Both the position numbers and the translations under genes were made by a program. A DNA stretch of 64,000 nucleotides from assembly GCF_000195635.1 (NCBI RefSeq), contig NZ_GL882609.1, positions 1 to 64,000 on the forward strand, in the 5' to 3' direction. Origin of the DNA: Bacteroides fluxus YIT 12057. GTDB taxonomy: Bacteria; Bacteroidota; Bacteroidia; Bacteroidales; Bacteroidaceae. Every line of letters starts with the position of its first letter. Positions within the stretch are counted from its first letter, which is position 1. The notes beneath the pieces were generated by a model. It worked only from the letters and a program-made list of their open reading frames with translations. It did not search any database and had not been told where the DNA came from. Positions 8,826-19,425 of the stretch are shown here, in pieces.

Positions 8826-8918
8826 TGGAGCAGCGAGAGCAGAGCCGAACTTGTTCGAGCTATGCCGAGTCGTGACAGAAGAAGACGAAGTCAAACCGTG
8901 ATTAAAAAACGATAAGAT

Positions 8919-9581
8919 ATGGGATTTTGGAGTTCATTATTGAAATATGGTGGCAAGGCGGCACGAGGTACTGGCCATGTCATCGGAGTAACTGGAAAGA
9001 CCTTAGGCAGTGCGGCACTCCACCCGCAACGCACCCTTATGGGAGCCGGCAAGGCTATGCAGACGGCCGCAGTGGGTAGTGCCGCAGGCTATGTGACATG
9101 GGAGAAGCTGACCACAGACAAGAGCGTGGCACGCATCGTAGGTGATGCTGTCATCGGCGAGAATGCCACGGAAGCGGTGGCACAAACCGCCAACGATGTG
9201 CAACGTCTGACGGGCAAGGCTGGTGAAGCCGTTGATGCGGTGAACACTGTAGCCGGAAAGATGGACACCCAGTTCAGCGGCATCAGTGATTTCTTTAGGA
9301 ATATGTTCGGAGGCGTAGGATGCGACATGATAGGCAATCTCTTTGGCAATATCGGCAAGGGCAACGTGTCGGGTATGAGCATCGTCGGACTGGTGGCTGC
9401 CGCCTTCATGGTATTCGGACGCTTTGGTTGGATGAGCAAGATTGCGGGTGCCCTGCTTGGAGCGATGATCATCGGGAACAATTCTAAGGTGGCGCAAACT
9501 CTGCCTAACAGAGGCGGTACGTCTTCACATGGGCAGAACATGAAAGAAGCAGAGACCCAAAGCAGAGGGATGAAACGATAA
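8919..9581 (+). CDS. Gly/Ala-rich membrane protein, transfer-associated
   Basis: The 220-residue protein has a glycine-rich N-terminus. An amphipathic middle (residues 80-115) is followed by two hydrophobic stretches near residues 145-190 (SGMSIVGLVAAAFMVFGRFGWMSKIAGALLGAMIIG). The tail is polar. This layout is common for inner-membrane accessory proteins of conjugation systems, but no family was recognised. A gap of 93 bases without a promoter box separates it from the gene before. Confidence 0.55.
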   Translation: MGFWSSLLKYGGKAARGTGHVIGVTGKTLGSAALHPQRTLMGAGKAMQTAAVGSAAGYVTWEKLTTDKSVARIVGDAVIGENATEAVAQTANDVQRLTGKAGEAVDAVNTVAGKMDTQFSGISDFFRNMFGGVGCDMIGNLFGNIGKGNVSGMSIVGLVAAAFMVFGRFGWMSKIAGALLGAMIIGNNSKVAQTLPNRGGTSSHGQNMKEAETQSRGMKR

Positions 9582-9596
9582 CCAATATACAGTGAT

Positions 9597-10723
9597 ATGA
9601 GATATACAGAAGAAATGATACTGCGCTCATCGAGCGGCTACTGTATGCCGTTTGAGGAGCCTATAAAGCAGGACGTGCAGATGTCCTTGGGTTACGGAGA
9701 GCAGAAAAATCCCGTGACGGGAGAAACATTCTTCCATCACGGCATAGACTTCTCAGTGAACCATTACCTGCTGTCGGCGGTGGCAACGGGAACCGTCTCT
9801 GCCATTGGGTCGGACGCGGAGCATGGCATCTACCAGACCATCCGCTACGGCAAATACGAAGTGACTTACAGGCATCTCTCCAATGTCTTCGCCAACTTCT
9901 CCCAAAGCGTCAAGGCCGGTCAGACCATCGCCATCAGTGGCGACCTGCTGCACATGGAGGTGAGGTTTGACGGAGAGGAAATCAATCCGTTGGAGTTCCT
10001 CACCATGCTCTACGGCAATATCAAGGCATTGGAGCACAATTCCCAAATGGGCATCAATGAACTGGACATGAACATCCCTTCACCCTACGACACCGACCGT
10101 CAGGAGATAGAGGCATTGATGCTCCGCTTCCTTCCCTCCTACTTCGAGGACCTTCAACAAGGAGCATACTCTCTGCCCGAACATACGGAGCAGTCGTTGA
10201 GAAACATCTTCTCGTTGGGAGCGAGCAAGCATTATTTCTACGAGACCATGCCGAGCATGGCTAATCCCTTGGGCATCGGCAACCGCTGTATGCCTTTGGC
10301 GACTAAGGTGCAGAACCTGCTCATTGCCGACTTTCTCAACTATCTTGCCATGCGACATCAGGTATATCTCTCCACGATGGACGAGGTGTTAAAAAAAAAC
10401 TCCAAGAGCAAGCCCTGACGCATGACGGCATCATCGACCCTCTTGCCGACTTGGACGTGGATATCCAGAGCTTCGACATTCCGAGGATAGTGAGCGTCTA
10501 TCCCGACCGGGCTGGCGTGAGATGGTGGACAAAGGCATGGTTCAATGGTAAGGAAGAGGGGGAACCCTCCGTGGAGATTGAGGAACGTATGGCCGTGCAG
10601 TTCATCCACTGCCAAGTGGACAAGGACGCATGGTTGGAGGAACACTATCCTAAGCAGATGGAGATATATCACAATGCCATCGAGCAGACAAAGGAACAGA
10701 TATTACAGCAGTATAATATATAA
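9597..10723 (+). CDS. M23-like protein split by a frameshift at an A9 run
   Basis: The first frame encodes 273 residues and stops at 10418. The second frame, one base back, continues to 10723 with no start of its own before 10451. They join at nine consecutive A residues (10391-10399): reading -1 there gives KKLQEQALTHDGIIDPL and a product of about 375 residues. Residues 35-140 are M23-like (HHGIDFS, TYRHLSN, LLHMEVR). However, the usual HxH motif reads LLH, so the first histidine is missing and activity is doubtful. The shift could be programmed slippage, a sequencing error or a real mutation. Confidence 0.65.
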
Positions 10724-10732
10724 ACAAGGTAT

Positions 10733-12532
10733 ATGGCAGTTAAGAACAGTCAGCGATTCGCAGAGATAGAGCGTCTGATGGGCGACTACTTCGGGTGTCA
10801 CCTTGCCCCCGTGATGGGCAGGGTGCAACGGGACTTGTCCAACAGACAGGCAGACGAGATGCGAGCCTACTCCAACAGTACGGCTGGCATCCTACGCTCA
10901 TTGGCCACTGCCAATATGCCTGGTGATGACCCATACGCCACGCTGAAGATTACAGGCAAGTGGAACAGCAAGACCACCGAAGACTATCTGGCGATGTGCA
11001 AGGAGGCTATTGTCGGCAACAAGGATATGCAGCGTGACCTTGCCGTGATGGCTGAGGAATGGCGCAAGGCGGTGGTGACGGAGATAGGACGAGAGCGGTA
11101 CGATGCACTCTCTAAACAACTCGGTTGTGATTTGGCATACGCCTATATCGATCACCGCATGGAGCAGCTGATGATAGAAAAAATGGTGAAAGACCGTATG
11201 CCAACATCTTCTGCCGACTATATCATCCGCAAGGCGGCACAAAGCAGTCTGTTCGGTCTGCCCTACGAACTGAACAAGTCACCCCTTGCCGCAGAGATAG
11301 AAGCCAAAGGAGAGGCAGCCTATAAGCCCTCTCGAACAGAGAAGGCAGCGGGATGGGCAGCCGGAGCGGGTGCCGATGTCGTGGCCATGGGAGGGATTGG
11401 CTCATGGGCAACCTTCGCCAAGTTTGTCGGTATCGATATGGTGATGAATGTCGGCATGGAGCACCTAAGCAAGAAAGGTAGCAGCCAAGAGGTCTGTGTC
11501 GAGGAGTGTATCAGCAAGGGAGTTTTCGGTACGGGCACCAACGTCTTCGCCTCATTCCGCAAACAGGCAAAAGTCATCAAGAACCACGAGAACAGCTATA
11601 TCAAGGCTACCAACAGCCATTTCAAGAACAAGATTCCCACGAGCAATATCACTTTTATGGATTGGACGAAACAAACCGAGCAGACCTCTTTTCCTTGGAA
11701 CAAAGGTACGTTCCTTGACCCTCAGAGAAACGAAGCAACCAAACGTACAGGCAAGTACAAGGATGTGCCCTTGATAGTTGCGCCTGGACAGGAAGACGAG
11801 TATCTGGAGGTTAAGGCGAGACTGGATGCAGAGGCTGAGAAGGAGAAGAAGGCAGAACCGAAAGAAACTCCTGATTCATCGACTGAAGAGGCAACACCAT
11901 CTGTAGTCCAGCAGGAGGAAACAGCCTTACAAACAAACGAAAATGGATGGGACGGGCTGTTGCAGAGTTTTGGACTGAACGGCTTTTCAGACATCGGCAA
12001 GAACCTTGGTTATGTGTTGGCGATGCTGCCCGATGTACTGGTGGGACTGTTCACTGGCAAGACAAAATCGCTGAATATGGACAATAGCCTCCTTCCTTTG
12101 GCCTCTATCGTGGCTGGAATGTTCGTGAAGAATCCTATACTGAAGATGCTGTTGATGGGTATGGGAGGTGCCAATCTGCTCAACAAAGCGGGACATGAGG
12201 TGCTGGGCAGGAAACAGCAGGAAGGCATTGCACCTACAGTTAGTCCTGCTGCATCTCGCATTCAGTACCGCCAATATCCTGATGAACCACTCAATCCTCG
12301 TATCAGCAACCCGATGCTGCAAGGGCGGTGTCTCGTTGCCAACATTGACCATGTGCCTTGTACCATTCAACTGCCTGACAGTGTGATTGGGGCGCATCAG
12401 TCGGGGGCATTGCCGCTGAATACATTGGCTAACGCCATACTTGCCAAGAACGACCAGATGCGACAGATGGCAGCAATGCAGTACGAAGAGCAGGCACGGG
12501 AGAGCGTGGTGCGACCGAGGGGAATACAGTGA
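10733..12532 (+). CDS. Large membrane-associated element protein, unknown
   Basis: The 599-residue protein has a helical N-terminal half (residues 1-190). A hydrophobic Gly/Ala region follows near residues 210-245 (GWAAGAGADVVAMGGIGSWATF). A charged linker covers residues 365-400. A second hydrophobic region near 420-485 contains VLAMLPDVLVGLFTG and LPLASIVAGMFV. No enzyme motif was seen. It starts 9 bases after the split M23-like gene. Probably an envelope component of the transfer apparatus; this is inferred from location only. Confidence 0.55.
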   Translation: MAVKNSQRFAEIERLMGDYFGCHLAPVMGRVQRDLSNRQADEMRAYSNSTAGILRSLATANMPGDDPYATLKITGKWNSKTTEDYLAMCKEAIVGNKDMQRDLAVMAEEWRKAVVTEIGRERYDALSKQLGCDLAYAYIDHRMEQLMIEKMVKDRMPTSSADYIIRKAAQSSLFGLPYELNKSPLAAEIEAKGEAAYKPSRTEKAAGWAAGAGADVVAMGGIGSWATFAKFVGIDMVMNVGMEHLSKKGSSQEVCVEECISKGVFGTGTNVFASFRKQAKVIKNHENSYIKATNSHFKNKIPTSNITFMDWTKQTEQTSFPWNKGTFLDPQRNEATKRTGKYKDVPLIVAPGQEDEYLEVKARLDAEAEKEKKAEPKETPDSSTEEATPSVVQQEETALQTNENGWDGLLQSFGLNGFSDIGKNLGYVLAMLPDVLVGLFTGKTKSLNMDNSLLPLASIVAGMFVKNPILKMLLMGMGGANLLNKAGHEVLGRKQQEGIAPTVSPAASRIQYRQYPDEPLNPRISNPMLQGRCLVANIDHVPCTIQLPDSVIGAHQSGALPLNTLANAILAKNDQMRQMAAMQYEEQARESVVRPRGIQ

Positions 12533-12534
12533 AG

Positions 12535-12575
12535 CCCGACAACAAAATTGTCGGGAACGGTGGCTTGGTAAGCCA
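12535..12575 (+). other. Two consecutive perfect hairpins between genes
   Basis: CCCGACAA/TTGTCGGG (12535-12555) is followed by TGGCTT/AAGCCA (12561-12575). No U tract follows, so this is not a standard terminator. It may stabilise or process the long mRNA at this point. Confidence 0.4.
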
Positions 12576-12614
12576 ATTATAGAATGTGATTGAGATAAAC
12601 AAAAAGATAAAAGC

Positions 12615-15071
12615 ATGAAAGAGAAATCAGAATTTGAGAAGCGGACGGCGGAGAAGCAGGTGTCGCTGCTCACTGAGGCACTGACGAGTGCGGTGGATGC
12701 CAAGGGACATTGGTTGAATGCAAGCGGCAAACTCTATCCGAAGCTCTATCCCAAGGGCTTTTCGGTCAGTCCGTTCAATGCCCTTGTCCTTGCCCTTGAC
12801 TCCGATGCCAAGGGTTGCAAGAGCAATCTGTTTACGCAGTTCTCCGAAGCGAAGGCACGGGGTGAGAGCGTGAGGGAGCATGAGAAAGGTGTGCCGTTCC
12901 TGTATTACAATTGGAATAAGTACGTCAACCGCAACAATCCCGACGATGTCATCACCAAGGAGGCATACGCAGAACTGTCGGAACAGGACAAACAGCAGTA
13001 CAAGGGAGTGAAAAACCGTGAGATCCGTGTGCTGTTCAATATCGACCAGACGCTACTGCCTATGGCTAACGAAACAGCCTACACTACGGCATTGAAGAAG
13101 GATGGCACGGTGGAGGATAGAGGTTATGGCGACAAGGAGGACAAGCAGCTGCATGGGTGCGTCAACGGATTCCTTCAGAAGATGAAGGACAACCTCGTGA
13201 ATGTACGTCAGGACGGCACGGGTGTGGCGCACTACGACACCGAGAAGGATGTCATCTACCTGCCACGGCAGCGTGACTTCGAGCACTACAATGACTATGT
13301 ACAGGAGATGATGCGTCAGTTGGTGTCTGCCACCGGTCATCAGCAGCGGTTGGCACGTGAGGGCATGGTCATGAAGAACGGCAAAGCCCCGTCGGAGGAT
13401 GCCGTGAAGAAGGAACGACTCATCACTGAGATAGCTTCGGGCGTGAAGATGCTCGAACTGGGACTGCCTGCCCGTCTGTCAAAGGACAGCCTTAGCATGG
13501 TGGACTATTGGACGAGGGAACTGAAGGAAGACCCTTGTCTGATTGATGCCATCGAGAGTGAGGTGAACGGTGCGCTGAAGGTGTTGAAGAAAGCCGAACT
13601 GGGTGAAAAGGTGGAGTATGCCACCGACCAGCATCAGCGAGAGACGGCGCAGATACAGGTGCAGTTGCCCAACCACTACTTCGTAGCAGACGAAATCAAG
13701 CAGCATCCCAACGAGGAGCAGCGTACTGTGGTCATCGTGCGTGATGATGCCAGCAAGACCGCCGATGTGGTGCTGCCACAGGGTGCATCGTTGGAGGTGA
13801 ACAACGAGATCAAGGGCATGAACAAGCAACGCTTCACCAATGCCTTGCAGAAAGAGGGTTATGACAACGTGCGTTTCTACAATCCCGACGGAGCCTTGGG
13901 CTTCCGTCCCGACGACAGTTATTTCGCCGACAAGAAAATCACGGTATCAAGACTGCGCAACTGGTCTATCGAAGACCTATCCTCGTTGGATGCTTCTGAG
14001 GCCGTAACCCACAGCCGTGACATCGGTTTCGACAATGTGCAGTTGGTAAAGGATGACAAGGAGCGGTGGGCATTGTACATCAAGCCCGAAGGTAAGGAGG
14101 GCTTTGCCGTCTATCCCGACAAAGGAGACCTCAATCATTTCTTCACCACCTTGAAGCAGTCGATGGACAACATCGAGCGTGTGCGTGAGGAACTGGCACA
14201 GAAGTATTATGCTATGGCAGAGGCGAAACCCGACCTGAAGGTGGACATCTTCGGAGGTAATGAGCAGGAGGTTGATTTGAACCGCATCCAGCGTGTGGCA
14301 GTATTCCGTGCCAAATCGGGCGAATGCCTGTGTGCAGCCACTATTGACGGCAAGAAGTTGCAGCCGAGAAGTGTCAGTCCGTCACAATGGCAACGATTGT
14401 GGGTGGCTCCTGACAGGGATTCCTACAAGCAGAACCTTGCCGCCTCGCTGTTTGCTGATGTATTGCAGAAAGACAACAATGTCGAGCAAAGTACACAAGA
14501 GAAGCAGGAAGAAGCGACGGAGGTGAAGCAAGCGGAGACGGCAATTGTCGATAAGCATGATGAACAGAAGGAAGTGGTACTTAAGGAAGATAAAAGCTCT
14601 GAACAAAGGGAAGAGAAGAAACAAGAGGAAAAGAAAGAAGAAAAGAAGGATGAAAAGGCTGTCAAGGCTGCTGTCTCTCCCCTTGTCCAACAATATCTTG
14701 ACTTGAAGAAGAAGCATCCTGATGCCATTCTTTTGTTTCGCTGCGGTGACTTCTATGAGACCTACAAGGATGATGCGGTGAAGGCATCCAAAATATTGGG
14801 TATTACGCTGACAAAGAGCAATGGGCGCAAGGATGATGAAGGCAAGCCGTTGGCAATGGCAGGATTCCCATATCATGCCCTCGACACCTATCTGCCGAAG
14901 CTCATTCGTGCTGGTGAACGGGTGGCCATCTGTGACCAGTTGGAAATGCCGAAGCAGACAACATCATCGAAGCGTGGAATTACGGAGATGGTGTCACCTG
15001 GAAAAGAGACAGGAAAGCAGATGGCACAGGAAAGTCAAGAAACAGAACAACACACCAGTCTAAGGAGATAG
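12615..15071 (+). CDS. Degenerate ArdC-like protein fused to MutS domain I
   Basis: The 818-residue protein has an ArdC-like N-terminal part (residues 1-150; [23 protein letters not shown]). A segment follows that aligns with the ArdC metallopeptidase ([19 protein letters not shown]...GHQQRLARE), but the HExxH helix is replaced by [11 protein letters not shown], so zinc catalysis is unlikely. After a Lys/Glu-rich linker (about 620-685), residues 690-785 form MutS domain I with RCGDFYETY, including the F-x-E mismatch-reading motif, and [15 protein letters not shown]. The MutS clamp and ATPase are absent. It may bind DNA during establishment. Confidence 0.75.
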   Translation: MKEKSEFEKRTAEKQVSLLTEALTSAVDAKGHWLNASGKLYPKLYPKGFSVSPFNALVLALDSDAKGCKSNLFTQFSEAKARGESVREHEKGVPFLYYNWNKYVNRNNPDDVITKEAYAELSEQDKQQYKGVKNREIRVLFNIDQTLLPMANETAYTTALKKDGTVEDRGYGDKEDKQLHGCVNGFLQKMKDNLVNVRQDGTGVAHYDTEKDVIYLPRQRDFEHYNDYVQEMMRQLVSATGHQQRLAREGMVMKNGKAPSEDAVKKERLITEIASGVKMLELGLPARLSKDSLSMVDYWTRELKEDPCLIDAIESEVNGALKVLKKAELGEKVEYATDQHQRETAQIQVQLPNHYFVADEIKQHPNEEQRTVVIVRDDASKTADVVLPQGASLEVNNEIKGMNKQRFTNALQKEGYDNVRFYNPDGALGFRPDDSYFADKKITVSRLRNWSIEDLSSLDASEAVTHSRDIGFDNVQLVKDDKERWALYIKPEGKEGFAVYPDKGDLNHFFTTLKQSMDNIERVREELAQKYYAMAEAKPDLKVDIFGGNEQEVDLNRIQRVAVFRAKSGECLCAATIDGKKLQPRSVSPSQWQRLWVAPDRDSYKQNLAASLFADVLQKDNNVEQSTQEKQEEATEVKQAETAIVDKHDEQKEVVLKEDKSSEQREEKKQEEKKEEKKDEKAVKAAVSPLVQQYLDLKKKHPDAILLFRCGDFYETYKDDAVKASKILGITLTKSNGRKDDEGKPLAMAGFPYHALDTYLPKLIRAGERVAICDQLEMPKQTTSSKRGITEMVSPGKETGKQMAQESQETEQHTSLRR

Positions 15072-15075
15072 GCTT

Positions 15076-16632
15076 ATGGGAAAGAACGCAGCGTATGCCG
15101 CACAATATGCGGAGGAAGCCAAAGAACAGATGCGGATGTATGGGATTCCTGCCTCCGTCATCTTGGCGCAAGCCATACTGGAGAGCAGCAACGGACAGAG
15201 CCAACTGTCGCGCGAATGCAACAACCACTTTGGCATCAAGGCTACGGCATCGTGGTTGAAGAATGGCGGAGAGTATGGAGTCTATACGGATGATAGGCCC
15301 AACGAGAAATTCTGTAAGTACAAAAGCGTGGGTGACAGTTATGAGCATCACTCGCAGTTCCTGAAGCAGAACAAGCGTTATGCGCAGTGCTTCACGCTGT
15401 CGCCTGACGACTACAAGGGATGGACGAAGGGCATTGAGCGTGCCGGCTATGCCACGGGCGGCGGTTATGCTGCAAGTCTGCAGCGCATCATTGAAGCCAA
15501 CGGACTGGACAAGTATGACAGTGAGGTGATGGCTGAGATGCGGGCAGAAGGTCGGTCGTTCGGGGTGGAGAATAATCCTCGTAGAGAAATGCCTGCTGCC
15601 CATGTACCGCAGTCTGCCGGGTATTCCTTTCCTGTGGAGCGAGAGGAGTTTCTCTTCATCACCTCGCCTTTCGGCAATCGCCAGGATCCGATGGATGCCA
15701 CCAAGCAGCAGATGCACAAGGGCATTGACATCAAGACGAACCATGAGGCGGTGTTGGCCACGGAGAACGGCGGCAAGGTGGTGGCGGTGAACCATAATGC
15801 GAACACGGCAGGAGGGAAATCCGTCACCGTGGAATACAGCCGTGAGGATGGCAGCAAGGTGCAATGCTCCTACCTGCATCTGTCTGACATAGCAGTAAAG
15901 GTAGGTGACGTGGTTAATGCCAGTCAGAAGTTGGGGGTGTCGGGAAATACCGGCACCAGAACCACTGGCGAGCATCTGCATTTCGGAGTGAAGAGTGTAT
16001 CGGCTGACGGCTCAAAAAGGGATATGGATCCAGCCGCTTATCTGGCAGAAATCGGACAGAAAGGCAACATCAAGCTACAGGCCCTGCATAACGGCAATGA
16101 CCTGTTGGCAAAATACAAGAGCAATGCGCCACAGGAGCAGAAGGTTTCGTCGGAGGACTGGATGAAGAAAATCCTTTCCTCGGAGGACAGCGGCGTGGGC
16201 ATTTCGGGAACGAATGACCCTATACTCGACATGGCGATGACCACCTTCATGTCGCTGATGATGTTGGCAGCGCAGATTGACAGCAATGATGAGGAACGAC
16301 AAAAAGGACTTATCTCTGCCATGGCAGCCAACCGGCTCGTAGATTTGACCTCGCTTGTTCCAGGCATGAGGCAATGCACCATTACTGTGGGTGAGAACGG
16401 CAAGACTGTGCTTCATGCAGAGAGCGGTACGGTGAAGATTGACCGTGAACTGACCTCCTCGGAGATGAACCGCCTGTCGCTCATTTTGGGCAATGCCAAT
16501 CTGTCGGAAGAAAGCAAACGGACGAAGATTGCGGGAATGGTGACAGGCATCGTGGCGACACAGCAGGCTTCGCAGAACTTCGAGCAAGGGATGGAGGCTG
16601 AGAGTCAACAACAAAATCTGCAAAGGAAATGA
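15076..16632 (+). CDS. Glucosaminidase (GH73)-M23 peptidase fusion
   Basis: Residues 5-150 form a FlgJ/GH73-type muramidase domain (SVILAQAILESSNGQSQL, NNHFGIKA). Residues 195-330 form an M23 peptidase with intact HKGIDIKTN, CSYLHLSD and GEHLHFGVK motifs. The C-terminal 180 residues are of unknown type. The protein can thus cut both glycan strands and peptide bridges, as expected for a conjugation lytic enzyme (VirB1-like role). No classical signal peptide is visible at the N-terminus, so the export route is unclear. It ends overlapping the next gene by 4 bases. Confidence 0.85.
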   Translation: MGKNAAYAAQYAEEAKEQMRMYGIPASVILAQAILESSNGQSQLSRECNNHFGIKATASWLKNGGEYGVYTDDRPNEKFCKYKSVGDSYEHHSQFLKQNKRYAQCFTLSPDDYKGWTKGIERAGYATGGGYAASLQRIIEANGLDKYDSEVMAEMRAEGRSFGVENNPRREMPAAHVPQSAGYSFPVEREEFLFITSPFGNRQDPMDATKQQMHKGIDIKTNHEAVLATENGGKVVAVNHNANTAGGKSVTVEYSREDGSKVQCSYLHLSDIAVKVGDVVNASQKLGVSGNTGTRTTGEHLHFGVKSVSADGSKRDMDPAAYLAEIGQKGNIKLQALHNGNDLLAKYKSNAPQEQKVSSEDWMKKILSSEDSGVGISGTNDPILDMAMTTFMSLMMLAAQIDSNDEERQKGLISAMAANRLVDLTSLVPGMRQCTITVGENGKTVLHAESGTVKIDRELTSSEMNRLSLILGNANLSEESKRTKIAGMVTGIVATQQASQNFEQGMEAESQQQNLQRK

Positions 16633-16811
16633 AAAGGATAGCAAGTCATCTGTGTACATTGCTGGTGGGTATGGTAGCTGTGGCAGGACACTTCATGCTT
16701 ACCCAATGGCTTTTCGGTCAGACCGTGGCCATCATCTATCTCGGCTTCCAACTTATCATAGCAGCGTGGATAGTCTATGAACTGATACGTGCGCTAGTAT
16801 ATGATGATTGA
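16629..16811 (+). CDS. Small two-helix membrane protein
   Basis: Sixty residues with two membrane segments (LCTLLVGMVAVAGHFMLTQWLF and IIYLGFQLIIAAWIVYELI) and a short acidic tail. It is coupled to the peptidoglycan hydrolase by an ATGA overlap and may be its membrane partner. It resembles the small protein at 13-207 in layout and in the W-x-VYE motif. Confidence 0.6.
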   Translation: MKRIASHLCTLLVGMVAVAGHFMLTQWLFGQTVAIIYLGFQLIIAAWIVYELIRALVYDD

Positions 16812-16883
16812 AAAGAGATTATTGTCATTGCTAAGACATTTCACTTGGACGATGGATATGTATAATTCAAATAGTATCGAGCA

Positions 16884-17489
16884 ATGATCAAATGTAATGT
16901 AACAGTGTGCGGAACGGTCAGCAAGGCTGCGACCTGCCGCACGAACAAGGAGGGCAAGGCATTCGTGAGCTTTGCCATGAACGTAGTCATTCCAGCGAAG
17001 AGCGGGATTAACAAGACCATCGAGGTGTCGGTCGTCAAAGATGGGACACTGACGGAGGTGGGCAGCTGCAACATCGGCGAACGCATTGAGGTAGCCGGTG
17101 TATTGGTACCAAGAAAATGGGGCGATGTCCTTTATTTCAACCTGTCGGCAAGCAGCATCAGCCACCAGCCTGACGAGGCAGAGGACTGCATCAAGGGCGT
17201 GATGGAGTTCCGCGGCAAGGTGGGCAAGAGCATTGAGGACAAGACGGACAAGAATGGTGTGCCGTACTGCCAGTTCTCCGCTTTCAGCGCAGAGAAAGTA
17301 CAGGACGGATTTGAATACATCTGGGTAAGTTTCTTCCTATTCGATGGCAAATGCGAGGCATGGCTGCAACCAGGCGTGAAAGCGAACATCAAAGGGGCAT
17401 TGTCTGTCAGTGTCTTCAATGACAAACTGGACTTCTCCTGCCGAGTGTCTGAAATGAGCGAATATGTTCCGCAGCCCTATAATGGTTAA
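16884..17489 (+). CDS. OB-fold single-strand-binding-like protein
   Basis: The 201-residue protein reads as two beta-rich halves, each like an SSB/OB fold: CNVTVCGTVSKAATCRT...FVSFAMNVVIP and MEFRGKVGKSIEDKTDKNGVPYCQFSAF. Aromatic and basic positions fit nucleic acid binding. There is no acidic SSB tail. A role in coating transferred single-stranded DNA or in nucleoprotein assembly is inferred. The next gene, an ArdC protein, begins right after its stop. Confidence 0.6.
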   Translation: MIKCNVTVCGTVSKAATCRTNKEGKAFVSFAMNVVIPAKSGINKTIEVSVVKDGTLTEVGSCNIGERIEVAGVLVPRKWGDVLYFNLSASSISHQPDEAEDCIKGVMEFRGKVGKSIEDKTDKNGVPYCQFSAFSAEKVQDGFEYIWVSFFLFDGKCEAWLQPGVKANIKGALSVSVFNDKLDFSCRVSEMSEYVPQPYNG

Positions 17490-17495
17490 TTGACT

Positions 17496-19418
17496 ATGGG
17501 AAAGCCTTATGCTAAGGAAGGTCCGAGTGCCGAAGACAAGGCACTCGACCTGTTTGCCGATATGATGATTGAGCGTATTCAGTCGCTGTCGGGCAAAGAC
17601 GGATGGAAAAAGCCCTGGTTTACTGAAGGTGCGTTGCAATGGCCGAAAAACCTGAACGGACGAGAATATAATGGCATGAACGCTATGATGTTGCTCCTGC
17701 ATTGCGAGAAGGAGGGTTACAAGATTCCTCGCTTCTGTACCTTCGACCGCATACAGCAGTTTAACAAAACTGGCAAGAAAGACGAGGAACAGAAGCCCCG
17801 TGTGTCAGTACTGAAAGGTGAGCATTCTTTCCCCGTGATGCTCACCACGTTTACGGTGGTCAATAAGGAAACAAAGGAACACATCAAGTGGGAGGACTAC
17901 AAACTGCTCTCTCAGGAAGAGCGCGAAAAGTACAATGTATATCCAAAGCTTCAGACTTACCATGTCTTCAATGTGGCGCAGACCAACCTGAAGGAGGTCA
18001 GACCAGAGTTTTGGGAGAAACTGGAACAGGAATACTCGATGCCCAAGGTAGAGAAGGACGAGCAGTTTGCCTTTGAACCCGTGGATAGGATGATAGCGGA
18101 CAACCGTTGGATATGTCCCATCAAACCGATGTTCGGTGATTCCGCCTATTTCTCCATCAGCAAGAATGAGATTGTGATGCCTGAGAAAAGGCAGTTCAAG
18201 GATGGGGAGTCTTTCTACTCGAACCTTTTCCACGAGATGGGACACTCCACGGGTGCGGAGGGACAGTTAGACCGCATCAAGCCCGCTACCTTCGGCTCGG
18301 CAGAGTATGCACGCGAGGAACTGGTGGCAGAACTGACGGCTGCGCTGACCGCTCAGCGGTATGGCATGACAAAGCATCTGAAAGGAGATTCGGCTGCCTA
18401 TTTGAAGTCTTGGCTGGATTCGCTGAAGGAGTCGCCGCAGTTCATCAAGACCACGCTACTCGATGTGAAAAAAGCTACCTCAATGCTCACGCAGCATATC
18501 GACAAGATTGCTATGGAGATAGACCAGGAGAAAAAGGCTGAGCAGGAAAACGGGCAAGGGAAAAGTTATCTATCCATAGATGACGGCGACCATGCAGTCT
18601 TGGCATATAATGGTTCTGCTGTATATATCCAGCATCATGAGAAGGAGGACTCTGTAAAGATTGCTGTGCCGACGAGTAACGGTCTGGAAGTGAAACTCTC
18701 TGTTCCTTACGACCACGGCAAAGACCTTGACACCAATTATCAGGAGGCTTTTGCCCAGTACAAAAGCCTGACAGAGCCTTCACAATCGAAAGAAAACGTC
18801 TATTATGCCTCCATCGCCTATCTCCAATCAACGGATGACACATCGGAACTGGATAAGCTAAAGGAGAAAGGTGACTATCAAGGACTGCTGACGCTTGCCA
18901 AGGAATACTATGACGGGAACGGCATGGACGAGGAGCAGACCTACAGGAAGCCGTGCCAGAACAGAGGCGATGACCTGCTAATAGAGGACAAGGACTTTGC
19001 AGTGGTCTATAACGGGAGTGTCGGCGGTACGTATGAGGTGTTCCTGAAGCATACGGAGCAAGAAGTGCGTGACCATATCACTCGCTATGGCATAGGACGT
19101 GCCAGTGAGGACGTGAAGGCTGTGGCGAGGGAGATGACCGCCGAAGAGTTTTCGGAATTGGCGCAGCGAAAAATGCCGATATTCCAAATGCCGAATGGTG
19201 GTTTGCTGAACCTGCAATATAACAAGGATAAGGATAGCCTGGATGTGGGGACTGTGACCAATGCAGGACTCTCTGTGAAGCATACCTTCCCTTTCAGCCA
19301 CAACCATTCTATGGACGCAAACATCAGCTCTGCGTATGAGCAACTGCTTGACATGGAGGAGTACCAGAAGGAAGAGGTACAAGAGGAGCACGTTGCCAAG
19401 TCCGCTTTCCGAAGATGA
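17496..19418 (+). CDS. ArdC-type antirestriction metallopeptidase, long form
   Basis: Residues 15-140 form an ArdC N-terminal single-strand-DNA-binding domain (WKKPWF, LNGREYNGMNAMML). Residues 180-320 carry the zinc-peptidase part with HEMGH at about 246-250, then EELVAELTAAL. ArdC proteins protect incoming DNA from host restriction. The C-terminal half (350-635) holds two related modules, each starting AYNGS/VYNGS and ending SVPYDHGKDLDTN or TFPFSHNHSMDAN; their function is unknown. A TTG lies at 17490, but the ATG at 17496 is the more likely start. Last gene of the operon. Confidence 0.8.
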   Translation: MGKPYAKEGPSAEDKALDLFADMMIERIQSLSGKDGWKKPWFTEGALQWPKNLNGREYNGMNAMMLLLHCEKEGYKIPRFCTFDRIQQFNKTGKKDEEQKPRVSVLKGEHSFPVMLTTFTVVNKETKEHIKWEDYKLLSQEEREKYNVYPKLQTYHVFNVAQTNLKEVRPEFWEKLEQEYSMPKVEKDEQFAFEPVDRMIADNRWICPIKPMFGDSAYFSISKNEIVMPEKRQFKDGESFYSNLFHEMGHSTGAEGQLDRIKPATFGSAEYAREELVAELTAALTAQRYGMTKHLKGDSAAYLKSWLDSLKESPQFIKTTLLDVKKATSMLTQHIDKIAMEIDQEKKAEQENGQGKSYLSIDDGDHAVLAYNGSAVYIQHHEKEDSVKIAVPTSNGLEVKLSVPYDHGKDLDTNYQEAFAQYKSLTEPSQSKENVYYASIAYLQSTDDTSELDKLKEKGDYQGLLTLAKEYYDGNGMDEEQTYRKPCQNRGDDLLIEDKDFAVVYNGSVGGTYEVFLKHTEQEVRDHITRYGIGRASEDVKAVAREMTAEEFSELAQRKMPIFQMPNGGLLNLQYNKDKDSLDVGTVTNAGLSVKHTFPFSHNHSMDANISSAYEQLLDMEEYQKEEVQEEHVAKSAFRR

Positions 19419-19425
19419 GAGTAGT

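Noticed and set aside
14980..15981. Minus-strand frame of 333 codons
   Set aside because: Shadow of the GH73-M23 gene at 15076-16632, which has intact enzyme motifs.
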